From: Winogradskya consettensis
Lineage (GTDB): Bacteria > Actinomycetota > Actinomycetes > Mycobacteriales > Micromonosporaceae
Direction: 5' to 3'
Length of the DNA: 64,000 nt
NCBI RefSeq assembly: GCF_018332715.1
Contig: NZ_BOQP01000045.1
Location: 1 to 64,000, forward strand
Of the stretch, positions 23,935-33,278 are shown piece by piece. Below the pieces are notes generated by a model. It did not search any database, was not told the origin of the DNA, and saw only the letters and a program-made list of their open reading frames with translations. Every line of letters starts with the position of its first letter. Positions within the stretch are counted from its first letter, which is position 1. Position numbers and translations under genes: made by a program.

Positions 23935-24043
23935 GTCCGCCCTATCGGCGCTGCTCAGTCACCCTGCAGTGATCTTCGCCAAAGAATTTTCCCTAAGGTC
24001 ACGGCGCGGACGTGTCACTCTTGGGGCTGGAGAGGGGGCCGTG

Positions 24044-25528
24044 ATGACCGAGTCCTTCCAGTACGCCGGCGCCACCGTCGAGATCGTCGAACCCGGAACC
24101 ATCCTCGCCGCCGCGCGGGTCAACCCGGTCGAGTTGCTGCGCCGAGCGACGTTTCCAGCCCCCGTGCGCCGCGCCGGGCTGACCGTCTCCAGCGCCGACA
24201 CACCCGCCGGGGCTCCGCCGACCGATAGTCCAGGCTTGGGTAGAGGCCCAGTGCACGTTTTCGCTGCCGAGATCAGCACCGCCACCGACGATCTGCCCGA
24301 CCGGGACAGGATCCGGGCGGTGGTGCTCGGCAACGACCCGGTGGGCACGCTGCTCGCCAAGCGGATCGCCGCCGGTGACCAGATCACCACGCGGATCGTG
24401 GACGGCGTCGGAACAGCGGCCGTGGCGGCGTACAAAAAGCTGGGTCTTGATCGTCCGGGTGAGCCCGCGGTCCCGCGTGAGGCGCGGACGGACGTCCTGG
24501 CCGACGCGGCCGCGGGTCTGCAGGCGACCGTGAGTTACGACGCCGACGGCACCCTGATCCGGCTGCGCGCCGAGGTCCCGCGCGACGACGTCACCCCGGA
24601 GCATCTCGCCGCGATGGTGAAACTGCTGCTCCAGGCCGTGGGGACGCTGGTGCCGGGCGACGAGCCGCTCGCCGGGCGGCGCTATGTCGTGGCCCGCGAG
24701 AGCATCCCCAAGGTCGCGACCACCACCCAGGAGGTCACGCTCGACCAGGTCGGCGGGCTCACCGACATCGTGGCCGAGCTGCGCCAGATCGCCGTCTCGT
24801 TCCGGCACCCGGAGGCGATGGCCCGCTGGGGCGCGCGCCGGCCGCAGGGCATCCTGATGTACGGCCCGCCCGGCACCGGCAAGACGATGCTGTCCCGCGC
24901 CCTCGCCAACGAGATCGGCGCCGACTTCCGCGAGATCCGCACCCCCGAGATCCTCGACAAGTGGCTCGGCGGCTCGGAACGCAACATCAAGCAGATCTTC
25001 CGCGACGCCCGCCGCTACCGGGTCCCGACGCTGATCCTGTTCGACGAGTTCGACTCGATCATCAGTTACGCGGGCTCCGGCGGCGACGCGGCCAGCCAGG
25101 CGATCAACGCCGTGGCGGGCATCTTCAAGCAGGAGATGAACGACCTCATCGAGGCGAACCCCAACGTCATCGTCGTGGCGACGACCAACTTCCCGCACCG
25201 TGTCGACGACTCCCTGATCCGCTCGGGCCGTTTCGACGTCAAGGTCTCCGTCCCCAAACCCGACGAGAACGGCCGCACCGAGATCTTCCGCAAGATGATC
25301 GCCCAGCTCGCCGCGGTCCACGAACGCCCCGGCTTCACGATGTTCGCCGATGGCGTCGACCTCGCCGAGCTCGGCCGGCTCAGCCACGGCATGACCGGCG
25401 CCGACATCAAGGAAGCCCTGCGCCGCGTCCAGCTCGCCAAGGCCATGCAGGACGCCCACACCGGCGGCATGGTCGACCCGATCAGCCAGCAGGACCTGAC
25501 GGCCAGCATATCCGGCCTGGGGTTCTGA
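24044..25528 (+). CDS. AAA+ ATPase with unrecognised N-terminal domain
   Basis: 494 residues from the ATG at 24044 after GGAGAGGGGG. Residues about 235-460 are an FtsH/Cdc48-type AAA+ module: Walker A GPPGTGKT (274-281), Walker B LILFDEFDS (330-338), sensor ATTNFP and a second-region arginine in SGRFD. The first 220 residues match nothing I recognise; they are mixed and partly Ala/Pro-rich with DDLPDRDRIRAVVLGNDP. No membrane segment or protease domain, so it is likely an unfoldase or remodelling factor. The 3' end overlaps the convergent winged-helix gene by 47 bp. Confidence 0.9.
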   Translation: MTESFQYAGATVEIVEPGTILAAARVNPVELLRRATFPAPVRRAGLTVSSADTPAGAPPTDSPGLGRGPVHVFAAEISTATDDLPDRDRIRAVVLGNDPVGTLLAKRIAAGDQITTRIVDGVGTAAVAAYKKLGLDRPGEPAVPREARTDVLADAAAGLQATVSYDADGTLIRLRAEVPRDDVTPEHLAAMVKLLLQAVGTLVPGDEPLAGRRYVVARESIPKVATTTQEVTLDQVGGLTDIVAELRQIAVSFRHPEAMARWGARRPQGILMYGPPGTGKTMLSRALANEIGADFREIRTPEILDKWLGGSERNIKQIFRDARRYRVPTLILFDEFDSIISYAGSGGDAASQAINAVAGIFKQEMNDLIEANPNVIVVATTNFPHRVDDSLIRSGRFDVKVSVPKPDENGRTEIFRKMIAQLAAVHERPGFTMFADGVDLAELGRLSHGMTGADIKEALRRVQLAKAMQDAHTGGMVDPISQQDLTASISGLGF

Positions 25529-26573
25529 AGATCCACTTCGCCAGGTCCCCGAGCTCGCGGCGCACCGCCGCCATCGTGGACCTGGCGAAGGGCTCGTCCT
25601 CGTGGATCGCGTCCACCCGCAGCAGGCCCGCCGCCCGGTCGGCGGTGGCGTCGACCTTGCCGATCAGGCGGTCGCCGTGCAGGATCGGCATGGCCCAGTA
25701 ACCCCACCGGCGCTTAGCCGCAGGCTTGTACATCTCCAGCGTGTAGTCGAAGTCGAACAGCTCGGCCATCCGCTTGCGGTCGAAGATCAGCTGGTCGAGC
25801 GGCGAGAGTAGCGCCACGCGGCCCTGGAACGGCCGGTCCAGCTGCTCCGGATCGACCCGCCACTTCCCGCGTACGCCCTCGATGGTGGCGGCCTCACCGA
25901 CGTCGTCCTCCCCGGGCCGGGCGATCCCCAGCGCGGTCAGCAACCGCTCCGCGCGCAGCAGCCGGGCCTGCTCCTCGGGCACCGACTCCTCCGGATACAC
26001 CCGCTCGGCCAGGTCGAACAGCCGCTTCTGCCCCTCCCGGCCGGTGATCGCCACCTCACCGCGCAGCACCATCAGGTCGAGCAGCCGGTCCACGTTACGG
26101 TTGTTGTTCCAGCCCGACGAGCGCCACGGCACGTTGCAGGTGTCCGGCAGCTCGGACAGCGTCAACGGCCCCTCCCGCTCGATCCGGTGCAGAATCTCGC
26201 GCCGGCAGTCGTCGTTCGCGTCGACCCACTCCCGCACGTCCTCCTCCCAGGGCCGCAGATCGGTGCGGTGCTGCCAGGAGGCCATCTCGGCCCGGTAGAG
26301 CGCCAGGTCCTCCCGCGGCCGCGCCCGCCCGCGCAGCTCGATCAACGTCCCGCGCTCCAGGGCCGTCGCCAGCTCCGACTGCTGGTAGGCGGATCCGAGC
26401 CGGCTCCACACCACGACATCCGCGCTCGGCGCCACCGCCGCGGTCGGTTCGAGCTGAAGCAACGTCAGATGGCGGACCACGTCGAGCAGGGTCGCGGGGC
26501 GAGGCTGGTCGAGCAGCTGCGCGCGTACGGCGATCCGTCTTGCTTCCTGCCTCGAAAGCTGATGGATTCCCAC
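25482..26573 (-). CDS. Winged-helix YcaQ/AlkX-like (HTH_42) protein
   Basis: 363 residues, typical length. ARRIAVRAQLL, then LLQLEPTAAVAPSADVVVWSRLG, WASWQHR-type helical region and FDRKRMAELFDFDYTLEMY-PAAKRRWGYWAMPIL are the marks of the family, whose members unhook DNA interstrand crosslinks or protect against DNA-damaging metabolites. The catalytic tripeptide, Gln-hydrophobic-Asp in E. coli YcaQ, is Q40-L41-E42 here. The C-terminal 15 residues are encoded in the overlap with the AAA+ gene. Divergent from the next hydrolase gene. Confidence 0.85.
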   Translation of the reverse strand: MGIHQLSRQEARRIAVRAQLLDQPRPATLLDVVRHLTLLQLEPTAAVAPSADVVVWSRLGSAYQQSELATALERGTLIELRGRARPREDLALYRAEMASWQHRTDLRPWEEDVREWVDANDDCRREILHRIEREGPLTLSELPDTCNVPWRSSGWNNNRNVDRLLDLMVLRGEVAITGREGQKRLFDLAERVYPEESVPEEQARLLRAERLLTALGIARPGEDDVGEAATIEGVRGKWRVDPEQLDRPFQGRVALLSPLDQLIFDRKRMAELFDFDYTLEMYKPAAKRRWGYWAMPILHGDRLIGKVDATADRAAGLLRVDAIHEDEPFARSTMAAVRRELGDLAKWIFRTPGRICWPSGPAG

Positions 26574-26605
26574 AGCCGGAAGACTACGGCTTACGGAGGC
26601 TTTCC

Positions 26606-27301
26606 ATGACCACCTACGTCCTTGTCCCCGGAGCCGGCGGCAGCGCCTGGTTCTGGCACCTGCTCACCCCCCACCTACGGGCAAAAGGCCACGACGTGGT
26701 CACCGTCGGCCTTCCCGCCGCCGACGAGGACGCAGGCCTCGACGTGTACGCCGAAACGATCGTCACCACCGTCGGACGGTCAGCTTTCGACGGGAACGCC
26801 GCGGGCCGGCGCGAGGATCTCGTGGTCGTCGCCATGTCGATGGGCGGATTCAGCGCGCCACTGGTCTGCGACCGCCTGCCGGTGACCGCACTGGTCCTGG
26901 TCAACGCCATGATCCCGGCCCCGGGCGAGACCGCCGGCGCCTGGTGGACCAACACGGGCCAGGAACAGGCCCGCCGCGCCTCCGACCTCGCCGCAGGCCG
27001 TGACCCGGACGCCGACTTCGACCCGGTGACGTACTTCTTCCACGACGTCCCGGCCCCGATCACCACTGCTGCCTTGGAGATCGAGGAGGCGCAGGCCGGC
27101 AAGCCGTTCGGGGAGCCGTGGCCTCTGCCCGCCTGGCCGGACGTCCCGACCCGCGTCCTGACCGGCCGCGACGACCGGATCTTCCCGGTGGCCTTCCAGA
27201 CCCGGATCGCCGAGGAACGGCTCGGCATCACCCCCGAACTGTTGCCGGGCGGCCACCTGCTCGCGCTCAGCCACCCCGCCCGGCTCGCCGAGCTGCTCTG
27301 A
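26606..27301 (+). CDS. Alpha/beta hydrolase (EstC/salicylate-esterase-like)
   Basis: 231 residues from ATG 26606 with ACGGAGG as ribosome site. Short-form alpha/beta hydrolase: VPGAGGSAWFWHLL, nucleophile AMSMGGFSA, a catalytic Asp in GRDDRIFP and His in GGHLLALSHP. Matches the small esterase/thioesterase-like class common in actinomycetes. Convergent with the VOC gene. Confidence 0.87.
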   Translation: MTTYVLVPGAGGSAWFWHLLTPHLRAKGHDVVTVGLPAADEDAGLDVYAETIVTTVGRSAFDGNAAGRREDLVVVAMSMGGFSAPLVCDRLPVTALVLVNAMIPAPGETAGAWWTNTGQEQARRASDLAAGRDPDADFDPVTYFFHDVPAPITTAALEIEEAQAGKPFGEPWPLPAWPDVPTRVLTGRDDRIFPVAFQTRIAEERLGITPELLPGGHLLALSHPARLAELL

Positions 27302-27339
27302 TCCGCGGAGAGCAGCCGGCCCGGGATCTTCCCCGCCTC

Positions 27340-27801
27340 TCAGTCCAGGCAGAACTCGTTGCCCTCGGGGTCGGCCATCACGATGAAGCCGGCGCTCATC
27401 GGAGGAGCGGGCTCATGACGCTGGAGGCGCTGCGCCCCCAGCGCGGTCAGCCGCTCGCACTCCGCCTCGAGGGCCGCCATCCGGGCCTCGCCCTGCAACC
27501 CGGGGGCGGCCCGGACGTCCAGGTGAACCCGGTTCTTCCCGGCCTTGTCCTCGGGAACCCGCTGGAAGAAGACCCGCGGCCCGCGCCCGTCCGGATCCTC
27601 GATGCCCGACGCCTGGTTGCGCTGCTCCTGCGGCACACCGACCTTCTCCAGGAACTCGTCCCACGCTGCCAGGGGGTCGGCGCCGTCCGCCAGCTCGACG
27701 CCGGGCGGTCCGGGGTGGACGTAACCCAGCGCGTCGCGCCAGAAGGTCGACAACGCCTGCGGGTCATGGGCGTCAAACGTGACCTGGAATTCGCGGCTCA
27801 T
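27340..27801 (-). CDS. VOC-family (glyoxalase-like) protein
   Basis: 153 residues. QVTFDAHDPQALSTFWRDALGY is the first beta-alpha-beta module and DPEGNEFCLD closes the second, the standard vicinal-oxygen-chelate pattern. The first His and the final Glu could bind metal. Actinomycetes have many such single-domain proteins acting in resistance or detoxification. No linked genes reveal the role. Confidence 0.87.
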   Translation of the reverse strand: MSREFQVTFDAHDPQALSTFWRDALGYVHPGPPGVELADGADPLAAWDEFLEKVGVPQEQRNQASGIEDPDGRGPRVFFQRVPEDKAGKNRVHLDVRAAPGLQGEARMAALEAECERLTALGAQRLQRHEPAPPMSAGFIVMADPEGNEFCLD

Positions 27802-27960
27802 CGGCTGCTCCGTTCGTGGCTTGTGTCCATACCTCGCCCAACGATTCTCGTCCGAGGCTGCTACGGGAGGCCTGTGGCTGGACCCGCCCCGGCCAGATCG
27901 GGCTTCGACCGGATCGTGCTGGACCCGGCGCGGCTGGATCGCGCCGGCGGCTGGTGTGGT

Positions 27961-30081
27961 TCAGTCCTCGAGGTAGTCCTCTTCGAGGTCGTACTCGTCC
28001 ATGACCGCCCGCGCCTCGTCGCCGCGTCCCTGCCTGCGCAGTGTCCTGACCAGCACGACCGCGGCATCCCAGCGGATATCGTCATCGGGGCCGGCGAGCA
28101 GTTCGCGAGCCTGCCCCTCGGCCTCCGCCGGGCGCCCCGCCGCCAGGAGCAACTCGGCCCGGTTGACGAGTGCGGCACTCAGGTCGCCGGCGGCACCGGC
28201 CGTCCCGAACGCCGCGACGGCCAGGGCGATGCGGACGAGGGCGATCTCCGGCCTTTCCGCGTTGAAGGCCGCGACCGCGTGCAGCCGCCCGATCTCGGCA
28301 ACCGGCACCCCCGGACAAGCCGCGATCAGCTGCGCCGCCCGCGCGATCACCTCTCGCGCCTCCTCGCTGGGAGACAGACAGCGAGCGGCCTTCCACAGGG
28401 TCCGCAACTCGTCCGCCGCGGCACTGAGCTCCCGCTCGGAGACGAGCCGGTCCGCAACGGTGACGCCCCCGCCTGCAACGAGCCGGTCCGCAGCGGTGCT
28501 GGCCTGGTCCGCAGGGGCGGTGGCCTGGGCTGCGGCGAGGCGGGTGGTGCGGTGGCGGTCGGCGGCGGCGAGGAAGCGCTGGGCTGCGGGTTCGCGGTGC
28601 TGGGTGTCGCCGGCCTGTTCCAGGAGGGTGGCGTAGGCGGGCAGGTCGTCCGGCACGTGGGCGGCCTCGCCGATCGCGTCGAGCACCGCCTCCGCCTGCC
28701 GCCTGCCGCGCGAGCGCTGGTAGAGCTCCCACAACAGATAGCGCCCCCGGACCGCGTCGTCGGCGAGGCCGGCCCGGTCGAGGCTGCGGACGGCTTCCTC
28801 CGCTGCCTCGGTGGCATCCCGCCACTGGTCAGCGTTGCGCAACGCGTACGCGACCTGCAGCCGTTCGCGCGCCGCCCCGGCGAGGTCGCCCGCGGCGGTG
28901 AGGGCCGCGACATGCTCGACCTGCGCAGCCAGGGCGGGGTCACCGGCGCGTGGGTTACCGGCGCGCCCCGCCAGAACGGTGAGTGGTAGCCGCGAAGCGA
29001 GCGGCGGAGCCGTCATCCGCGCAGCGATCCGGGAACTCTGGTGCGTGTTGCCGTTCCGGGCGTCGAAGCGGGCCGCCAGAGCGGAAGCCCGCGCGGCGAG
29101 CTCGTCGTGGGTCTCCGCGACGGTGGATGACCAGCGGCGGGTGCCGTCGTCCGAGCGGCGGCGCAGGGCCAGGTCGCCCTGGCCGGCGTCGCGGAGCCGG
29201 CCGAGCACCAGGGCGGCAGCGGCCGCGAACTCCATCTCGGCGAACGGTGACGACGGGCGGTCGAGCCAGCTCAGGTGATGCTCGATGACGTCAAGGCCGG
29301 CGGGCTCGTTGCCGCTGCGGCCCAGGAACGTCAGGTGCAGGGCGACGTTGTCGAGGTGGTGCCGGTCCTCGCGGATGTACCGGTAGCCGACGCGGTGGGC
29401 GTCGACGGCCTCGTCGAACCTGCCGGTACTGAGATAGGGGAGCAGGAGCTCGGCGAGCATCCACTGGGGCTGCTCGCTGCAGCCGCCCTGTTTCCAGGGG
29501 GAGCCGATGCGGATGGCCTCTTCGTGGTCGCCGGTCGACGTCAGCTGCCGGACCTGCGCCGACGGCACGCAGGCGTGGCAGTCGGCGAGGCTGTCCTGGG
29601 GCGCGGTGAGCATCTTGTCGTACCACTCCTGCGCGGCCGCGGTGTCGCCGACGTGGTGGGCGACGAGCCATCGGTGCTGGTAGACCGCGTGCAGGCTGTG
29701 GCCGGCGAGGCGGTAGCGGCGTTCCATGTCGTCGAGCACCGCCACGGTGCGGCCGAGCGGGATGTCGGGGAACTGCGGCAACGCCCAGACGATCCACTTG
29801 AACCGCCACAGCAGGGAGTGCTGCTGATGGCTGGTGGCGAGCTCGGGCTGCCGGTCGGCTGTCGCGAGGCACCAGGAGAACGCGAGGAAGGCGCGGGCCG
29901 GGTCGCCGCCGTGGTGGAACTCGCTGATCGCCGACATCCGGGCGCCGAACGCGAACTTCGTGGCCCCGGCGGCGTCGGCGTGCCGGAACAGCGCGTCCCA
30001 CGCGGTGAACCGGGCCGGGCCGTCCGGGCGGCGGTGGACCTCGTGCAGCAGGTCGGTGAGTTGCTGCTCGGACATCGTCAT
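27961..30081 (-). CDS. TPR-rich cytoplasmic protein, partner of the Hsp90-like gene
   Basis: 706 residues from the ATG at 30081, which overlaps the stop of the Hsp90-like gene (ATGA) and has GGGAGAG upstream; the longer open frame beyond it is the antisense/other frame of that gene. The protein is alpha-helical throughout, with degenerate tetratricopeptide-like repeats (AFLAFSWCLATADRQPELA, EEAIRIGSPWKQGG, RPAEAEGQARELL, RQGRGDEARAVMDEYDLEEDYLED). Middle part has a duplicated ADRLV block. Such repeats bind peptide ends or chaperones, so it is probably a client or co-chaperone partner. Confidence 0.8.
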   Translation of the reverse strand: MTMSEQQLTDLLHEVHRRPDGPARFTAWDALFRHADAAGATKFAFGARMSAISEFHHGGDPARAFLAFSWCLATADRQPELATSHQQHSLLWRFKWIVWALPQFPDIPLGRTVAVLDDMERRYRLAGHSLHAVYQHRWLVAHHVGDTAAAQEWYDKMLTAPQDSLADCHACVPSAQVRQLTSTGDHEEAIRIGSPWKQGGCSEQPQWMLAELLLPYLSTGRFDEAVDAHRVGYRYIREDRHHLDNVALHLTFLGRSGNEPAGLDVIEHHLSWLDRPSSPFAEMEFAAAAALVLGRLRDAGQGDLALRRRSDDGTRRWSSTVAETHDELAARASALAARFDARNGNTHQSSRIAARMTAPPLASRLPLTVLAGRAGNPRAGDPALAAQVEHVAALTAAGDLAGAARERLQVAYALRNADQWRDATEAAEEAVRSLDRAGLADDAVRGRYLLWELYQRSRGRRQAEAVLDAIGEAAHVPDDLPAYATLLEQAGDTQHREPAAQRFLAAADRHRTTRLAAAQATAPADQASTAADRLVAGGGVTVADRLVSERELSAAADELRTLWKAARCLSPSEEAREVIARAAQLIAACPGVPVAEIGRLHAVAAFNAERPEIALVRIALAVAAFGTAGAAGDLSAALVNRAELLLAAGRPAEAEGQARELLAGPDDDIRWDAAVVLVRTLRRQGRGDEARAVMDEYDLEEDYLED

Positions 30082-31847
30082 CGGGACTCTCCCATCGCGC
30101 GTTCGAGCAGGCCCAGGAAGGACTGGTTGAGCGCCGCGGTGTCGGCGGGCCGCAGCGGCTGGTGGCCGAGCAGGAGCGCCTGCACGTAGAGGCCTTCGAC
30201 GGCGAGCGCCACCAGGTGCTCGTCGCCGAGGGTGGCGGCGCGGCGCACGAGCGGGTTGCGGTGGTTGAAGACGAGCTGGGGCCGGCTGTCGGCGCTCGTC
30301 GTGAACGAGCCGAGGATCGAGGACCACAGGTCGTCGGCATCGTCCCGGCCGTGCCGCAGGTCCATCTGCAGGGCGGTGTCGCTGTCGAGCAGGTAGAGCG
30401 CGGGCAGCCCGGCCGGCTCGAACACGCGCACCAGCACCTCGACGCCGAGCGGGTCGAGCGTGCGCTGTGCCTGGGTGAGGAACGGGCGCACGGCCAGCTC
30501 GGCTTCGGGCTCCAGCGGGTCGAGCCGCATGGCCAGCTCGTTCGCGGTCAGCAACTCGGTGGTGATGCCGTCGCCGAGACCGGGCAGCCGGCGCAGCAGG
30601 TCGGCGTCGTAGACGTAGCCGCCGTTGACGACCGGGATCGACTGCGCGGCGGCGACCGACGCGAGCTGCCGGAACTCGTCGGCGGACGGGATGTAGCGGA
30701 CCACGCCGTACCGTTCGCGAAATTCTGCCAGGGTGAGGGGGCCCATGTTGGTCTCGAACGGCCACCACTGGTCGATCAGGCGCAGCATGTCGTCGTCGTG
30801 CACGGCGAGCGCCTTCACCCCGAGATGGTGCACGTCGAGGAAGAGCCGCAACCGGCGCGGATCGGTGCGCCCGAGCGCGGTCAGCCAGCCCCGCAGCGAC
30901 CCGCCGAGCGACTCGCGCACCTGGTCGAGCAGTCCGTCCTCATAGAGCGCCTCCCGGCTCGCGGTCGGCCGCAGCTCGGTCGTGTCGACCACGCACCGCA
31001 CGAAGAACGCCCACTCCGGGAGCAGCCCCTCGATGCTCTCCGACAGCAGCATCTGTTTGAGGTAGACCCGGTGCGCCACCCGGGAGGCCGGGTTCGCGGG
31101 CATCGGCAGCACGAAGGCCACCCCGCGCAGCCCGGCCGCCGGCACGTCCAGGTCGATCACGTCGAAGGGCCGGAAACCGAAGACCTGCTCCGCGTACGCG
31201 TCGAGCCGCGCCCGCCGCCCGCCCGCCGGCTCGTCCCCGTCCCGCTGCCAGGGGGCGAGCGTCGTGGTCATGGACTCGCCGTCCACCGACACCGCGATCG
31301 GCAGCATCGACCCGAACAGCCGGGCCAGCTCGACGACCGTCTCGCGCCGCAGCCAGTGCTCGGCACCCCGGCGCGGCACCAGCGTCACCGTCGTGCCCTG
31401 CTCGGCGCGTGCCTCGCCCTCGCCCACCTCGTAGTGCCCGTCGGAATGCCCGACCCACTCGACGGCCGGCGCGTCCCCGCAGCGTGTCGACACCCGGATC
31501 TCGTCGGCGACCAGGAAGCACGAGAGCAGCCCGATCCCGAACTGCCCGAGGAACTCGTGCCGCGCGAACCCCAGATCGTCGCGTTTGGAACTGCGCCCGA
31601 TGGTGGCCAGCAACTCGTGCACCTGCTGCTCGGTCAGCCCGATGCCGCTGTCGTGCACGCGCAGGGTGCCGCCCCCGGTCTCGATGCGCACGACCCCGGG
31701 CGCCCCAGGATCCAGGACCCGGCGTGCGGTGATGGCATCGACGGCGTTCTGCAGCAGCTCCCGCACATACACGCGCGGGCTCGCATACAGATGGTGACTC
31801 AACAGATCGACAATGCCCCGAAGATCCACATTGAACGAATAACCCAC
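30078..31847 (-). CDS. Hsp90-family (HtpG-like) ATPase
   Basis: 589 residues from the GTG at 31847, with GGAGGA 8 bp before it. The GHKL ATP site is complete: ELLQNAVDAI (Asn34, Asp37), VHDSGIGL (Asp66), GQFGIGLLSCF (101-111) and GTTVTL. Middle-domain REALYED-type loop is present as TASREALYEDGLL. At 589 residues it is shorter than HtpG and has a divergent C-terminal dimerisation part. This is the actinobacterial Hsp90 variant usually beside a TPR gene. The next gene is coupled by ATGA; a macro-domain gene lies 52 bp upstream. Confidence 0.9.
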   Translation of the reverse strand: MGYSFNVDLRGIVDLLSHHLYASPRVYVRELLQNAVDAITARRVLDPGAPGVVRIETGGGTLRVHDSGIGLTEQQVHELLATIGRSSKRDDLGFARHEFLGQFGIGLLSCFLVADEIRVSTRCGDAPAVEWVGHSDGHYEVGEGEARAEQGTTVTLVPRRGAEHWLRRETVVELARLFGSMLPIAVSVDGESMTTTLAPWQRDGDEPAGGRRARLDAYAEQVFGFRPFDVIDLDVPAAGLRGVAFVLPMPANPASRVAHRVYLKQMLLSESIEGLLPEWAFFVRCVVDTTELRPTASREALYEDGLLDQVRESLGGSLRGWLTALGRTDPRRLRLFLDVHHLGVKALAVHDDDMLRLIDQWWPFETNMGPLTLAEFRERYGVVRYIPSADEFRQLASVAAAQSIPVVNGGYVYDADLLRRLPGLGDGITTELLTANELAMRLDPLEPEAELAVRPFLTQAQRTLDPLGVEVLVRVFEPAGLPALYLLDSDTALQMDLRHGRDDADDLWSSILGSFTTSADSRPQLVFNHRNPLVRRAATLGDEHLVALAVEGLYVQALLLGHQPLRPADTAALNQSFLGLLERAMGESR

Positions 31848-31899
31848 CGGTATTTCCTCCCGCGACCCCGACCGAGCGAGAGCACCATATCGGTACGCC

Positions 31900-32421
31900 C
31901 TACGCCTCCGCGGCCCCGTTTCCCGCCCCTGTGGACAACCACTCCCCGAGCTCCCCGGCAGCATCCTCGTCATACGCCACGAGCACGATCCGACCCACCG
32001 AGGTCGTCGCCGACCGCAGCGTCTCCACGGCGATCCGGGCAGCCTGCGCGGCCGGATACCCGTACACGCCGGTGGCGATGGCGGGAAAAGCGATACTGGT
32101 TGCACCCAGCTCATCCGCGAGAGCAAGGCTTTGCCGGTAGCAGGACGCGAGGATGTCGGCTTCGCCGTAGTCGCCGCCCTCCCACACCGGCCCGACGGTG
32201 TGGATGACGTGCCGGACCTGCGGCTCCAGGTCGAAGGCGGGGGTGGCCACCGCGAGGCCCGGGTCCAGCGGCGCCAGGGCCGCTCCGGCCTGCGCCAGCC
32301 GCGGACCGGCCGCGCGGTGGATCGCACCGTCCACTCCGCCGCCACCGAGGAGGGACTCGTTGGCGGCGGTCACGATCACGTCGACCCGTTGCTCGGTGAT
32401 GTCACCGATGACGATCTCCAT
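31900..32421 (-). CDS. Macro domain protein (ADP-ribose binding or deacetylase)
   Basis: 173 residues from the ATG at 32421; ATG 32430 is an alternative. VIVTAANESLLGGGGVDGAIHRAAG is the exact macro-domain ADP-ribose loop, followed by HTVGPVW and FPAIATGVYGYP. The Asn-Asp-Gly pattern fits MacroD-type hydrolases of O-acetyl-ADP-ribose or mono-ADP-ribosylated proteins. First gene of a probable three-gene transcript with the Hsp90-like and TPR genes. Confidence 0.93.
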   Translation of the reverse strand: MEIVIGDITEQRVDVIVTAANESLLGGGGVDGAIHRAAGPRLAQAGAALAPLDPGLAVATPAFDLEPQVRHVIHTVGPVWEGGDYGEADILASCYRQSLALADELGATSIAFPAIATGVYGYPAAQAARIAVETLRSATTSVGRIVLVAYDEDAAGELGEWLSTGAGNGAAEA

Positions 32422-32452
32422 CGAAGCCATCACCCATGGTGACACTCGTGCG

Positions 32453-33253
32453 TCAGCGGGCTGCTTTCAGGATGACCCGGGTGACCGCGCCGGGGTCGGA
32501 GACCAGGGCCAGGTGGCCGCCGTTGACGCTGGTGACCTTCGCGCCGGCGCGGTCCGCCATGGAGTGCTGGGCCGCCGGGGTGATGATCAGGTCGTGCTCG
32601 CCGATGACGTCCCACGAGGGGATGGTGAGCCAGGCCGGTACGCCCGACGCCTGGTTGCCGGCGCTGAACGCGAGCGGGCGCTGAGCCGCGTACAAAAGCT
32701 GCGCGGTTGGGCGTTTGACCTGGCTTGCGAAGGTTGTCAGGAAGAGGTCCTGCTTCAGGTAGAGGTCGACGTCACCCGTGGGGGCGCCGGGGTAGGGAAC
32801 GAAGTCGAAGAGGGTCTCCGGGGGCGCCGCGAGGGCGGAGTCCGCACCGGCGAGCGGGAAGATCGTCTCTCCCTCGGCGGGCAGGAACGCGTCGACGTAG
32901 ACGAGGGCCTTGACGTTCGGGTTCCCGGTCGCGGCGTTCGTGATGACCGCGCCGCCGTAGGAGTGTCCGACCAGGACGATCGGGCCGGCGATGGTCGCCA
33001 GGAAGGCGGCGATCGTGGCCGAGTCGCCGGGCAGGCTGCGCAGCGGGTTCGGCGGGACGCGGACCGGATAGCCCTCGTCGAGCAGGCGCTGGGTGACGCC
33101 GCTCCACGACGAGCCGTCCGCCCAGGCGCCGTGCACGAGGACGACGGTCGGTTTGACGCGGTGGGGGGCGGCGCTCGCTGATGCGCCGGGCAGGACGGCG
33201 GCGATCAGCAGGACGGTTGCGGCGGCCACTATGGACCATCGGCGAGAGCGCAT
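32453..33253 (-). CDS. Exported alpha/beta hydrolase
   Basis: 266 residues. An N-terminal signal peptide (MRSRRWSIVAAATVLLIAAVL, cleavage near ASASAAP) precedes a hydrolase with LVHGAWADGSSW, nucleophile GHSYGG, VGEHDLII and NGGHLALVS. The last two motifs carry the Asp/His pair. Similar to secreted EstC-like or haloperoxidase-like enzymes of Streptomyces. Single gene. Confidence 0.9.
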   Translation of the reverse strand: MRSRRWSIVAAATVLLIAAVLPGASASAAPHRVKPTVVLVHGAWADGSSWSGVTQRLLDEGYPVRVPPNPLRSLPGDSATIAAFLATIAGPIVLVGHSYGGAVITNAATGNPNVKALVYVDAFLPAEGETIFPLAGADSALAAPPETLFDFVPYPGAPTGDVDLYLKQDLFLTTFASQVKRPTAQLLYAAQRPLAFSAGNQASGVPAWLTIPSWDVIGEHDLIITPAAQHSMADRAGAKVTSVNGGHLALVSDPGAVTRVILKAAR

Positions 33254-33278
33254 GGCTCTTCCTCTCCGGAATGCTCGC

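Noticed and set aside
28000..32345. Open frames longer than the chosen TPR and Hsp90-like genes (935 and 755 residues)
   Set aside because: The extra N-terminal parts are translated out of frame across the neighbouring gene and lack family similarity; ATGA overlap and ribosome sites fix the starts at 30081 and 31847.
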